A stretch of 64,000 nt of DNA, taken from the NCBI RefSeq assembly GCF_033118175.1, contig NC_083696.1, positions 41,587,001 to 41,651,000 on the forward strand, given 5' to 3'. The stretch is from Dama dama. Taxonomy: Eukaryota > Chordata > Mammalia > Artiodactyla > Cervidae. Under the pieces are notes generated by a model. The model searched no databases, was not told where the DNA came from, and saw only the letters and a list, made by a program, of their open reading frames with translations. Position 1 is the stretch's first letter; each line of letters begins with the position of its first letter. A program made the translations under genes and the position numbers. Positions 43,081 through 54,894 of the stretch are shown here, piece by piece.

Positions 43081-43295
43081 GTTTTGAACTTCCCTGGTGG
43101 CTCAGATGGCAAAGCGTCTGCCTGCAATGTGGGAGATCTGGGTTCAATCCCTGCGTCAAGAAGATCCCCTGGAGAAGGAAATGGCAACCCACTCCAGTGC
43201 TCTTGCCTGGAGAATCCTATGGATGGAAGAGCCTGGTGGGCTACAGTCCATGGCGTCACAAAGAGATGGACATGACTGAGCGACTTCACTTTCTT
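43081..43295 (+). mobile_element. Bov-tA SINE with 9-bp target duplication
   Basis: Close to consensus, sense. taaagtcat is found at 43072-43080 and 43296-43304. Confidence 0.93.
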
Positions 43296-43305
43296 TAAAG
43301 TCATT

Positions 43306-43753
43306 TAGACCAAGTGTGATGACTAAACTTGGGGATTAGAATTTTTGTGGCCATCGATGAGGTTTGAAACAGAATAAAACTAGCTTCATCTTGTTTAAAA
43401 GGGGACAATACTTCTTTCCCAGGATTTAATAAGTTACTGTGTAAAGTGCCTGCTGTGGTTTTTGATCTGTAACAGGCATTGCATAATTGGTAATTATTAA
43501 TAGTCCCAAAACAGAGATCCTGAAATGAATTGTTGAAATAAGCAATTCATGCCCAATGTTATGGCTTTGAAGGGACAGACTTTATCAAGAATGATAAAAT
43601 TTGCTGTTGGAAAAGCAGATTCATAACTCTGTAATCTCATCTGTTAATTTCTTTATCAACCTTGCAAGTTGGAGGATAGAGGGCTGCATATCAGAGAGAA
43701 GAGAAGCTGGAGGAGATCTTGGGGAGAGGAATGATGCTGACCCCCGGGTCATC
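43306..43753. other. Intergenic unique DNA
   Basis: A 60-bp MIR-like patch near 43430-43500; otherwise unassigned. Confidence 0.4.
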
Positions 43754-43862
43754 GCCTGTTCAGTCCCTCAGTCATGTCGGACCCCTTGTGACCCCATAGG
43801 CTGCAGCAAGCCAGGCTTCCCTGTCCATCACCATCTCCTGGAGTTTGCTCTCAGGCCCGCCC
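43754..43862 (-). mobile_element. BovB 3' end fragment
   Basis: Minus-strand 3' end with 'tgtccatcaccatctcctgg'. Confidence 0.85.
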
Positions 43863-44489
43863 TTCCCTCACAGAGTGGGTCATCAGGTACCAAAGGGGTT
43901 GGATGTGTTCTCCCCTCCCCCACTGGAGCCCTCAATGCTTCTCTACTGGCTTGCTGATGCCAGTAGAGAAGGAAAAACTCCAGGATGAGAAATTCTTGTC
44001 TTTGGCTTAAACTTCCAATCCTTTAGGACAAGAGCAAATAATCAGAAGAAGTTAGCATGGGAGTGACTTACAGCTTTAGTGAGGGAAGATACAAACTCTT
44101 CCTGAGACCAGGTGTTGATGGTGGGAGAGGCAGCAGAAGGGCTACAGGTATTTTTGCAAAATGGGTGGGGAGGGAGGAGACATCACCCAGTGGTCAGAAG
44201 CGTGACTGCCTAATACCCCGTTTTGGGGAAAGCCAGACTTGCTCTGTGCTTCCCGCTCCAAGGGGTGCAGGAGCAAGCCTCCCAGCCCAGGGCCAGGCGT
44301 GGTGAGGGCCCCCAGTGTCGCCTTGCTGCCCCTGGGGGCCACAGGAAGTCTGAACCCTGTGTGGACTCTGCTCTAGCCAGGCTGGCCACTGTGGTTGCTC
44401 CCTCTCTGGACTTCAGTTTCCCATGAAAGTAAATGGTGGCTTAGGGCTGTTTCATTGTTTCCTAGCTTTTTTGCTAGTTCTTTGTTTTT
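43863..44489. other. Intergenic unique DNA
   Basis: Contains a short inverted repeat: 'gatgccagtagagaaggaa' near 43955 mirrors 'ttctctactgg' just before it. No gene seen. Confidence 0.45.
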
Positions 44490-44610
44490 GTTTCAGCCGT
44501 GCAGCATGGCTTGTGGGATCTTTGTTCCCCGACCAGGGACTGAACCTGCACCTCCTGCATTGGAAGAGCTGAGTCCTAACCCCTGGACCTCCAGGGAATT
44601 CCCTTCTAGT
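44490..44610 (-). mobile_element. CHR SINE, 3'-truncated
   Basis: Minus-strand copy with 'gtgcagcatggcttgtggga' and 'cctggacctccagggaattc'. Confidence 0.85.
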
Positions 44611-44694
44611 CCTTTTGTTTTATAACCTTGATCTGTGGTAAAAAAAAAAAATACGCTTTACACTGAGACCAAGTATATGTATTCATATTGTGTG

Positions 44695-44935
44695 TGCATA
44701 TGAGGATAGAGATTTATCTATTATCTATTTATCTATCTGTCATCTCTCTCTCTGTCCATCTATTTCTATATAGTTCCTATTGTTCTGTTTCTCTGGAGAA
44801 ACTTGACTTATCTAAATATATATATATACACACACACACATCCACACACATATATGCATTTGTGTATATATGTGTGCACCTTTCTCTATTATCTGTCTAT
44901 GTTTCTATCTACCTATCATTTATCTAACTGGACAA
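44695..44935. repeat. Compound microsatellite
   Basis: (ATCT)n, (CT)n, (TA)n and (CA)n stretches in about 240 bp. Confidence 0.9.
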
Positions 44936-45239
44936 AAATGGCAAGACTTGCAGTTTGCAAAACATGAGAGTAGGTGATCGATGATGCTCTTCCCGGTTTT
45001 GCTATTTTAGGCTTATTTCTAAGCCAGTCATTGGTTGACTGGGTGAGTGTGTAGCAATGGGTTACACAGATATGTCCTTGTGGCACAGAGCACAGCTCAT
45101 GTTAACTCGCTTTTGACTGTAAGTTGTGACTGTTGCTCTCATCACCTGGATTGGCATCGGCACCTTGAAACCCAGCTCACTTCTCCCTCTTTGGCTTTTC
45201 CCTGTAGGTACTTCTTGGTTTCTGCTGTATCCTATAATT
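44936..45239. other. Intergenic unique DNA
   Basis: Nothing recognised. Confidence 0.45.
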
Positions 45240-45445
45240 GAGAAACAAAGTTTATTTATTGATTTGGCTGCATCGAGTCTTGGTTGCGCCGTGGGGGATC
45301 TTGGCTGCGGCAGGCTCCAGCGCCTGCGGGCTCGGGGGTGAAGGTATGCAGGCTTTGCTGCCCTGTGGCAGGCGCGGTCTTAGGTCCCACCCCCTTGCTT
45401 TAGAAGGTGTATTCTTGACCATTGGGCCACCAGGGATTTCCCCGT
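45240..45445 (-). mobile_element. CHR SINE
   Basis: Minus-strand copy, 'gatttggctgcatcgagtct' to 'gggccaccagggatttcccc'. Confidence 0.85.
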
Positions 45446-45625
45446 ATTGTGTAATTTTGATTCTGAGATAATTCACTTCTCTAAGCTTTACTGAGGTGTA
45501 ATTTACAAGTAAAATTGTAGTATATTTAAAGTGTACAATGTGATGATCTGATGTATGTGTCCATTGTGAAATGAGTCCCATAGTCAAGTGAACTGACACA
45601 TCCAGTGTCTCACAGTTACCTTTTT

Positions 45626-46533
<908 letters not shown>

Positions 46534-46773
46534 TCACAGTTACCTTTTTGTTTGTTTGTTTTTTTGTGAGAATGCTTAAGATCAACTCTTTTAGCAAGTT
46601 TCAAGCACGTAACACAGAATTATTAATTATAACCACCAAGCTGTACATCAGCTCCTCAGAACTCCTTCATCTTGTTACTTAAAACTTTCACCCTTTCCCC
46701 AACCTTTCCGCAACTCCTGACTCCCCTGCCCCTGGCAACCACCATTTCTACTTGCTTCTGTGAGTTCCATTTT

Positions 46774-46897
46774 TTTTCTTCTTAAAGATTTTTTGATGTG
46801 GACCGTTTTTAAAGTCTTTATTGAATTTGTTACAACATTGCTTCCATTTTCTGTTTTGGTTTCTTGGCCCCAAAGCATATGTGATCTTAGTTCCCCG
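46774..46897 (-). mobile_element. CHR SINE, 3' part, in old L1
   Basis: Minus strand: 'ttgaatttgttacaacattg' and 'ttcttggccccaaagcatat'. It is split by the Bov-tA dimer and resumes at 47189. Confidence 0.75.
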
Positions 46898-47188
46898 TGA
46901 AAGTGAAAGTCGCTCAGTCGTGTCCAACTCTTTGACACCCCATGGACTTAGCCAATGGAATTTTCCAGGCCAGAATACTGGAGTGAGTAGCCTTTCCCTT
47001 CTCCAGGGGATCTTCCCAACCCAGGGATTGAACCCAGGTCTCCCACATTGCAGGCGGATTCTTTAGCAGCTGAGTCACAAGGGAAGTGCAAGAATACTGG
47101 AGTGGATAGCCTATCCCTTCTCCAGTGGATCTTTCCAACCCAGGAATCAAACCAGGCGGTTTCTTTACCAGCTGACTGAGCTATGAGG
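46898..47188 (-). mobile_element. Bov-tA dimer (extra head plus full copy)
   Basis: Reading the minus strand, 47188-47089 is a Bov-tA head that stops at ctccagtattcttg; a second, complete Bov-tA (47088-46898) follows at once. Same architecture as the dimer at 48437-48755. Confidence 0.88.
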
Positions 47189-47250
47189 TTCCCAAACCAG
47201 GGATCAAGCTTGTACCTCATGCACTGGAAGGTGAGGTTTTAACCACTTCT
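47189..47250 (-). mobile_element. CHR SINE, 5' part
   Basis: Resumes with 'cccaaaccagggatcaagct' and runs to a head-like 'aaccacttc' end near 47250. Confidence 0.7.
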
Positions 47251-47737
47251 TTTGTATCTCACATGTAAGTGATACCATACAGCATTTGTCTTTCTCTGTC
47301 TATTTTGCTTGGGATAAAACCCTCTATATTAATCTATATTATTGCAAAATGGCAGGATTACCTTATTTTTTAAGGCTGAGTAATATTCCATTGTGCATAT
47401 ATACATGTATATGTATATACACACACACTGTGTCTTTGTCCATTCATCTGTCAGTAGAGACTAAGGTTGTATCTATATCTTGGCTACTGTAAATAATACT
47501 GCAATGAATTTAAGAGTGCAGATCATTTCTTTAGTGCTTATTTCAGGAATTCTTTGATGTCTCAGCTTGAATGGTGTTCCTCTAGAGATAGTCTATGTGA
47601 TTGCTTTTTTCCAGCAAAACCACTTTAAAATAATCTTTTTGTTGTGATGCTTCCTAGCTGCTATAAGTTTTACACTTAAATAAACTTATAAGTTTTACAC
47701 TTATAATCCACACCAGGGCCATTTTTGGATCAGGAGT

Positions 47738-48355
47738 TAGAAGGATAAACAGTGACAGACTTTATTTTCTTGGGCTTCAAAATCACTGTGGACAGTGAGT
47801 GCTGTCATGAAATTAAAAGATGCTTGCTCCTTGGAAGAAAATCTATGACAAACCCAGACAGCATATTAAAAAGCAGACACATCACTTTGCCAACAAAGGT
47901 CCATATAGTCAAAGCTATGGTTTTTCCAGTAGTCACATATGGATGTGAGAACTGGACCATAAAGAAGGCTGAGCGCTGAAGAACTGATGCTTTCAAATTG
48001 TGGTCTGGAGAAGACTCTTGAGAGTCCCTTGGACTGCAAGGAGATCAAACCAGTCAATCCTAAGGGAAATCAACTCTGTATATTCATTGGAAGGATTGAT
48101 GCTGAAGCTGAAGCTCCAATTCTTTGGCTACCTGATGCAAAGAGCCAACTCATTGGAAAAGACCCTGAAACTGGGAAAGATTGAAGGCAGGAGGAGAAGG
48201 GGATGAAAGAGGATGAGATGATTGGATGGCATCACTGACTCAATGGGCATGAGTTTGAGCAAACTCTGGGAGATGGTGAAGGACAGGGAAGCCTGGTGAG
48301 CTGCAGTCCCTGGGGTCACAAAGAGTCAGACAGGACTGAGCAACTGAACAACAAG
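47738..48355 (+). mobile_element. BovB 3' part
   Basis: Sense copy. The frame at 47752-47979 gives the C-terminal BovB segment, with FLGFKITVDSE and VTYGCENWTIKKAER. Usual 3' end at about 48350. Confidence 0.93.
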
Positions 48356-48436
48356 AACGGGAGACCACTCAGAGTGGAGACAGGCAGGTATCCTGACCAC
48401 TGTCAGGTGTGGGGTAGGTTTATTTAGAATGAAAAG

Positions 48437-48755
48437 GTGTGTTTCCCTCATAGCTCAGTTGGTAAAGAATCTGGCTGCAATGCAGGACAGCCCAGTTTGA
48501 TTCCTGGGTCAGGAAGATCCTCTGGAGAAGGGATAGGCTACCCACTCCAGTATTCTTGGGCTTCCCTTGTGGCTCAGCTGGTAAAGAATCTGCCCGCAAT
48601 GAGGGAGACCTGGATTCAATCCCTGGGTTGGGAAGATCCCCTGGAGAAGGGAAAGGCTACCCACTCCAGTATTCTGGCCTGGAGAAGTCCATGGACTGCA
48701 TAATTCCATGGGGTCACAAAGAGTTGGACACGACTGAGTGACTTTCACTTCACTT
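48437..48755 (+). mobile_element. Bov-tA dimer (extra head plus full copy)
   Basis: 48437-48555 is a Bov-tA head ending ctccagtattcttg, followed directly by a complete copy (ggcttcccttgtggctcagc onwards). Same junction as the minus-strand dimer at 46898-47188. Confidence 0.9.
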
Positions 48756-49195
48756 CAGAAGTATGCTGGCCTTATGAGGGCATCTCTCATCTGCCTCCCA
48801 CACTTCTTGAGCCCACATTTTGTCTCTTGAGCCACTCCCTTTCATGTTGATCCATTAAAACCCAAGCTCCAGGTCAACAGGGATTATCTGAACCCCCACC
48901 TCCACCCCAGCCTGGATTTTAATCGGCACTTATCTCTTGAGATAGGGCTTTGTGATGATTTTTGACCTTTGGAGATTTTTCTTTTCTCTTAGTTCAGCTA
49001 TAGATTTATGAAATTAATTGATATTTCATTATCATATTTTTGATGCTCTTTACTGAGAGAATTTTTTGGACATCTAGACTATTACCTGAAATAAAAGGTC
49101 CTAATACTACTTCTCAACAGAGAAATCCTACACCTTTCTTACAAATGGAAAGGAGGATACAGTTCTGGGGTTGTGAAGCCTTAAATATACCAGAT
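48756..49195. other. Intergenic unique DNA
   Basis: Nothing recognised. Confidence 0.45.
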
Positions 49196-49425
49196 GGGGC
49201 TTCCCAGGCAGTTCAGTGGTAAAGAATCCATTTGCCAATGCAGGAGACCCGAGAGATGCAGGTTCGATCCCTGGCTTGGGAAGATCCCCTGGAGAAGGAG
49301 ACGGCAACGCACTCCCGTGTTCTTGCCTGGAAAATCCCAAGGACAGAGGAGCCTAGCAGGCTACAGTCCACAGAGTTGCAAAGAGTCGGCCACGACTGAG
49401 CGACTAAATAACACAAATACATCGA
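49196..49425 (+). mobile_element. Bov-tA SINE, variant with insertion near the B box
   Basis: Sense copy with an extra 'cccgagagatgca' ahead of the B box (ggttcgatccc), typical of one Bov-tA subfamily. Confidence 0.93.
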
Positions 49426-49459
49426 TAGGGTGGAGCAGTGGATTAAATTGAGCAACTTG

Positions 49460-49690
49460 GAGGAGCACCTTGATTAAGAGCATAGCTTCTTGAATTCCTG
49501 GTTACTTATTAACTGTGACAGCCAACTTGGACACTTATGCACTGTGTCAGCTTAACCTCTGAAGTCCCGTCTGTGTACTGGAAATAATATTTGGTACCGT
49601 CCGATAGGGCTTTTGGAAGATAAGTGCTCTTGAGCATCTATCATGGTGTCTGGCATGTACCAAGTAGTCAATAAACGTGGGCCGCTATTG
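49460..49690 (+). repeat. MIR SINE
   Basis: Core and 3' part ('ggcatgtaccaagtagtcaa', 'taaacgtgggccgctattg'). Confidence 0.7.
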
Positions 49691-49754
49691 TTTCCTCTCC
49701 TTTCTTGCTTGGCTGCCTGGTGGCCATGGTATTTCCCATCATCTGAAAAGGCTG

Positions 49755-49930
49755 GAGGGTCTGCACTGGGAGCCTGGGGACCCGGGTCAGTGTCTAGCTG
49801 TGTGAATTGGGGCATGTCACTCCGCCTTACTGTTCTCTCACATGTAAACATTTTTCTCGTCTGCGAGATGAGGGGGTGGACTAAGTGATTTCTAAGGATC
49901 TTCTCACCCTCACAGTCTGTGATTCGAGTA
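49755..49930 (+). repeat. MIR-related SINE
   Basis: 'ctagctgtgtgaattggggc', 'tgtcactccgccttactgtt' and 'ctgcgagatgagggggtgga' follow MIR-type order. Confidence 0.6.
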
Positions 49931-50379
49931 AGAATAGTGTGAAAAGCAAAATGTACCCCTCAAAACATAACATTTTTCCAGGCAGCCCTCAGCGTATTAA
50001 CAGGCTGTACTTCCCAGAGCCGATGTGTAAAAGTTGGATCTTTGGAACTGGCACGTATTTTCCTATAGGAGTAGTTTTTAAGTGATGGTTGGCTTCCTGG
50101 GCTAGTGCATAAACCCAGCCTAATCCACAGTGAAGCAGAAACACTGCATTTGCATTGGAAATGGTAAAAAAACAATACTGCCACAATACTAGTAATTAAA
50201 CAAAACAGAAAAACAATTTCATTAAATAAGAGCTCATTTTTAATTTATCTAGAATCCTGGTGTTTGAGGGAAGCCAGTTAATTTAGAAGAGGAGGAGACC
50301 AATGGCCGTGCATTGGGAAGAATCTGCAAACACTTCTTCTGGGCTCTCTTGAGGGACGGAGGCTGATGGCACAAGTTCC
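49931..50379. other. Intergenic unique DNA
   Basis: Nothing recognised. Confidence 0.45.
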
Positions 50380-50635
50380 TTATTTATTATTTTTGGCTGT
50401 GCTGGGTCTTCACTGCTGAACAGGCTTTTCTCTAGTTTCAAGTTGGGGCTATTCTTCACTGCAGTGCATGGGCTTCTCACTGGAGTGACTTCTCTTGTCA
50501 CAGAGCACAGGCTCAATAGTTGCACAGGCTTAGTTGCTCTATGGCATGTGGAATCTTCCTGGACCAGGGACTGAACCCATGTCTCCTGCATTGGTAGGCA
50601 GATTCTTTACCATTGAGCCACCAGGGAAGCCCACT
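50380..50635 (-). mobile_element. CHR-related tRNA SINE, long variant
   Basis: Minus strand with 'tggctgtgctgggtcttcac' tail and 'gccaccagggaagcccactc' head; the middle ('agtgcatgggcttctcactg') is the long CHR variant also seen at 60375. Confidence 0.82.
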
Positions 50636-50889
50636 CAAGCTCTTTAAGTATCTGATTTCATTGAAGAATTCAAGGCTTTCTCCTGCACCACTTCACCTTC
50701 TTGAGATAGCATTGGCCTAAATCCTCTTATGTCTAACAGCCATTGCAACCTGTAGGATTTGGCAAGTGGAGAGGGAGGGAGAAGCAAGGGGAACAGGAGA
50801 GAAGGATCATCCCAGCGTCACAAGTCGCCGATGCTCAGCTGTGTTTTGCTGAGCCTGTGTCATGCTGTCCAACGTAGCAATTGTTTTTC

Positions 50890-51140
50890 TATTTTTAAAA
50901 ATTTCATTTTTCCATCTTTGTTGAGACATAATTGACAAAGAAAAATTGTATACATTTAAGATGTATGGCTTGATGTTTTTGGATAGTGTACATTATACAA
51001 ATATTATCACCACAATCAAGATAATTAACATTCTCATTACCTTGCATAGTTCACCCTTTTTTTGTGTATGTGATGAGAACAATGAAGATATATCCTCTTA
51101 ACAAATTTCAGGTACACAGTACAGTATCCACATAGCATTT
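50890..51140 (-). repeat. Old L1 3' UTR
   Basis: Minus strand, with 'gttgagacataattgacaaa' and 'caccacaatcaagataatta'. Same type as the host L1 at 45480. Confidence 0.75.
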
Positions 51141-52059
51141 CAGAGCTTCAAAGAATTACCTGCCAGGATGTTAAAATGTCATTAAAAGATATCCAGATTT
51201 CTGGCAATGGGAAGCCCTAGCAACCTGGGCTTGTAGCTTTATGCTCCCACAGGGGGAGAGTAGGCTGGTGCTTACTCACCAGGTCTTCACTTAATGAAGG
51301 TATTTTCTGGTTAGACCCTGTAGGCATTTGAGTTTGAAAACCCCCAAGTGATGTACTTTAGTAAGAGGAAGGGGATTGAAAAGAATGCGTGTGTATTTGC
51401 ATGAAAGAGATGATCTGAGAGGGGGTCAGCCGACAGAAGTAATAAAAGAGAGAAAAGAAAAGGAAGGCGAGTCAGGCATCATCAGGAAAAGTCAGCCCGT
51501 TCCTCCTGTGACCACCAGGTGGCCTCGCAACCCCAGCACCGCTTGGTTGCTATTTGAAGGGACTTCTGATTGGCTGAAAGACGCAGTATGCAAATACATA
51601 AATCTATTCTAACAGTCCAGATTTTAATAAGAATTTGGGCAGTTTCCACGTGCAGGATACGGTTGACAAGTGCACTCACACCACTCTGTCCCCTCCCTTG
51701 TCTGTGCTGTGGCATCTCCCTTCAGATTCAGACAGGAAATACTTCAAGTACATATACATGAAATTTCCAAGTTAAGAATCAAGATTTCCCTGCTTGGCTG
51801 GTTATTACTATTCTCTGAGCCAAATCCTGAAATTCCCCAGAGAAAAGGATGTGCCTGTCTTTGTGATTTAAGGGCAATTTGGCTGTGGTACCCATACTCT
51901 TTCAATCACTAGGGTGGACTTGGCTGACCTTGATGAATGAATGGGTGGGGTCCACCTCCACCCTCACTGTCCCATGTGAAACTGCCTATAAGCTCTGTGT
52001 TGGTCGCAGGTGGGGTCTGCCTCCCCTTCCCATGTCACCGTTAGATTTTGCCTCTCCCT
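51141..52059. other. Intergenic unique DNA
   Basis: Nothing recognised in about 0.9 kb. Confidence 0.45.
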
Positions 52060-52280
52060 GTCCCTGTATCACCTGGGAGCTTCTGCATTACTACCACAGA
52101 CCTCTGGAGCATCATTCTCAAGGTTTGGAAGGGACCACTTCCACCTGGGGAGCTGATTAACACGCTGGGTCCATCTCAGACATTTTGAAACAGACTCTCA
52201 GAGTGTGGGGTTTAGGAATCTGCCTTTAAAACAAGCAGCCATGCGGGTCCTTTGTCTGTGCTTTGAGAAATATCACTCTG
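52060..52280 (+). repeat. MER5A (hAT-Charlie MITE)
   Basis: 'tatcacctgggagcttctgc', 'gaaacagactctcagagtgt' and 'gtgctttgagaaatatcact' give the MER5A order. Confidence 0.7.
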
Positions 52281-52329
52281 AAACAGTCTGGGTTTGGGTT
52301 CATGAAAGCCATTAGCACATGATCTGGAG

Positions 52330-52440
52330 CCCAGTTATAGCTTGGGCAAATCCTTTTTCTTAGTTTTCCCATCTGTAAAATGAGGGCTTTGAGTAGGCTA
52401 GTCTCTAGGCTCCCTTCCAGCTATGCAAGCTAGACTTTGA
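52330..52440 (+). repeat. MIR SINE
   Basis: 'ttgggcaaatcctttttctt' and 'ttcccatctgtaaaatgagg', MIR core and 3' region. Confidence 0.75.
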
Positions 52441-52804
52441 TAGCTCAGCCTTGGTTCAGGTGATTCCCAGGTGTGGATATTCGTTTCTCCTCCTTCTCAG
52501 ACCCACTTCTCCGAAGGCTGTGTTGCTTGCTGCTGCTCCCGGACTGTGAGTACCCTCAGCCCCATCTACAGAACTGGGGAAGGGCTAAGGGGGAAGGCTC
52601 CTGAATATGAGGGGAGAGTCTGCATGTTAGCCTTCCTGCTTTCTGACAGCTTTTCTGCCCCAGGAGCACATGCCCCAGGCCTGCAGAAGGAAGCTGTGTC
52701 CAGGACGAGCAACCACCAGGCCCTGCAGGGGTGCTCCTGGGGTGGATGTGATGGGGCGCTCTTTCTACATTTCTGTGCTCTACCCCAGAGCTTGCTTCTG
52801 GCTT
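52441..52804. other. Intergenic unique DNA
   Basis: Nothing recognised. Confidence 0.45.
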
Positions 52805-52917
52805 ATTGTATGGAGGTGTTCTGGACCAACTGTGTCTCCCCCAAATTTATACTGAAACTCTAACCATCAATGTGATTTTATGTAGAGGTAAGGCTTTTAA
52901 GGAGGTACGTGAGTGCA

Positions 52918-53113
52918 TGTGCATGCTCAGTTGTGTCCAACTTTTTGCAACCCCATGGATTGTAGCCTGCCAGGCTCCTCTGTGCATAGGATTATCCAGG
53001 CAAGAAAACTGGAGAAGGTTGCCATTTCCTCCTCCAGGGGATCTTCCTGACTCAGGGATTGAACTTGTATCCCCTGCATTGGCAGGTGGATTCTTAACCG
53101 CTTTACCACCTGG
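52918..53113 (-). mobile_element. Bov-tA SINE in MLT1
   Basis: Minus-strand copy, moderately diverged. Confidence 0.92.
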
Positions 53114-53269
53114 AAATTATTAAATGAGATCTTAAGAGTGGGGCCCTGATTCAACATAACTGGTATCCTTACAAGAAGAGTAAGAAAAATTAAAAAATAA
53201 AAAAAGAAGAGGAAGAGACACCAGATTGCCCTGCCTTCCTCTCCTTCTATTTCTCTTTCTCTCTCTCTT

Positions 53270-53467
53270 CATGCATGCTCAGTCATGTCCAACTCTTTGC
53301 CACACTTTGGATTTTAACCCACCAGGCTCCTCTGTCCCTGGGATTTTTTAGGCAAGAATACTGGAGTGGATCGGCATTTCCTTTTCAAAGGGATCTTCCC
53401 CACCCAGCAATTAAACCTGCATCTCCTGTATTGTAGGCAGATTCTTTACTTGCTGAACCGCATGGGA
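53270..53467 (-). mobile_element. Bov-tA SINE in MLT1, older copy
   Basis: Minus strand, more diverged, and joined directly to the Bov-A2 at 53468. Confidence 0.9.
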
Positions 53468-53742
53468 ACATGCTGCTGCTAAGTCACTTCAGTTGTGTCC
53501 GACTCTGTGTGGTCCCATAGACGGCAGCCCGCCAGGCTCCCCCGTCTCTGGGATTCTGTAGGCAAGAACACTGGAGTGGCTTGCCATTTCCTTCTCCAAT
53601 GCATGAAAGTGAAAAATGAAATTGAAGCTGGTCAGTTGTGTCCGACTCTAAGCGACCCCATGGACTGCAGCCTACCAGGCTCCTCCCGTGGGATTTTCCA
53701 GGCAAGCGTACTGGAGTGGGTTCCCATTGCCTTCTCCAGCAT
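53468..53742 (-). mobile_element. Bov-A2 SINE
   Basis: A dimer of two BovB-tail monomers on the minus strand, with the typical gctgctgctaagtcacttca terminus and the linker 'ccttctccaatgcatgaaag'. Confidence 0.93.
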
Positions 53743-53904
53743 GAGAACATAGGAGAGGTCAAACAAGGACACAGTCTGCAAGCCAGGAAGAAGACTTCAC
53801 AGAAACCAGCTCTGCTGACACCTTATTCTTAAACTTCTAGCCTCCAGAACTATGGGACAATGAGTGTCCATTGCTTAAGCCGCCTAAGGTATTTTGTTAT
53901 ATAT

Positions 53905-54828
53905 GCATATCTTGTTTAATTGTACTTATTACAGATATTGCATTTTTTGACAAGGTGAAGGTTTGTGGCAACTCCGCATTGGTGCCACTTTTTTCACAGC
54001 ATTTGCTCACTTCATGTCTGTGTTACATTTTGGTAATTCTCAAAATATTTCAAATATTTTCATTATTATTATATTTTTTTATGGTGATCTGTGATCAGTG
54101 ATCTTTGTTGTTGCTACTGTAAACATTTTGGGGCATCAAACCACATGCATATAAGATTGTGAACCTAATGAATGTTGTGTGTGTGCTGGCTGCTCCACTG
54201 ACTGGCCCTTCCCCATTTCTCTCCGTTTCCTCAAGCCTCCCTTTTCCCTGGGACACAGAAATATTGAAAAATTAGGCCAATTAATAACCCTACAATGGCC
54301 TCTTAGTGTACAAGTGAAATGTCAATCGATGTTACAAAACTTTATTTTTGTCTTATTTAAAGAAATTGCCATGACCACCCCAGCCTTCAGCAACCACCGC
54401 TGTGATCAGTCAGCTGTCATTAATATCAAGGCAAGACCTTTCACCAGCAAAAAGATTATGACATACTAAAGGCTCATGTGATGCGTTTGCGTTTTGTAGC
54501 AATAAAAGAGTTTTTTTTTGGCTCAGTGTCATGTGGGATCTTAATTCCCTGACCAGGCATCAAACCCAGCCCCCATGCAGTGGAAGCTCAGAGTCATAAC
54601 CACTGGACCACCAGTGAAATCCTTAAAATATTTTAAAAATTAAGATGTGTGTGTGTGTGTATTTAGAGAAAATGCCATTCCACACTTAATAGACTATAGT
54701 GTAGTGTAAACACAACTTTTCTATGCATTGGGAAATAAAAAATTCATGTAACTTGCTTCGTTGTGATACTCACGTTATTGTCATTGTCTGGAACTAAACC
54801 TGCAATATCTCCGAGGTCTGCTGTAGGA
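53905..54828 (+). mobile_element. Tigger DNA transposon (Tigger1-like, internally deleted), inserted in MLT1
   Basis: The start ('cagatattgcattttttgac', 'gtttgtggcaactccgcatt'), the middle ('ggccaattaataaccctaca') and the end ('ctgcaatatctccgaggtct') follow Tigger1. Only the transposase C-terminus remains (54311-54468), ending SKKIMTY. The middle of the element has been lost. It interrupts MLT1 at a TA, as expected of Tc1/mariner elements. Confidence 0.85.
54515..54625 (-). mobile_element. CHR SINE inside Tigger
   Basis: Minus strand: 'ggctcagtgtcatgtgggat' to 'ctggaccaccagtgaaatcc'. Confidence 0.85.
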
Positions 54829-54855
54829 GTCTGAGCCGACTAAAGCTTGAGGCAA

Positions 54856-54894
54856 CACTCACTCACTCATTCATTCATTCATTCATCCATTCAC
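54856..54894. repeat. (CATT)n microsatellite
   Basis: Imperfect CACT/CATT units, about 10 copies. Confidence 0.9.

Larger units (their letters stand above)
52805..54845 (+). repeat. MLT1 LTR (ERVL-MaLR) split by five later insertions
   Basis: Sense pieces: start 'accaactgtgtctcccccaa', middle 'taagagtggggccctgattc', 'gctgacaccttattcttaaa' and 'ctagcctccagaactatggg', end at 54829-54845 ('ggagtctgagccgactaaa'). Inside are two Bov-tA, one Bov-A2 and a Tigger that carries a CHR. Confidence 0.75.
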
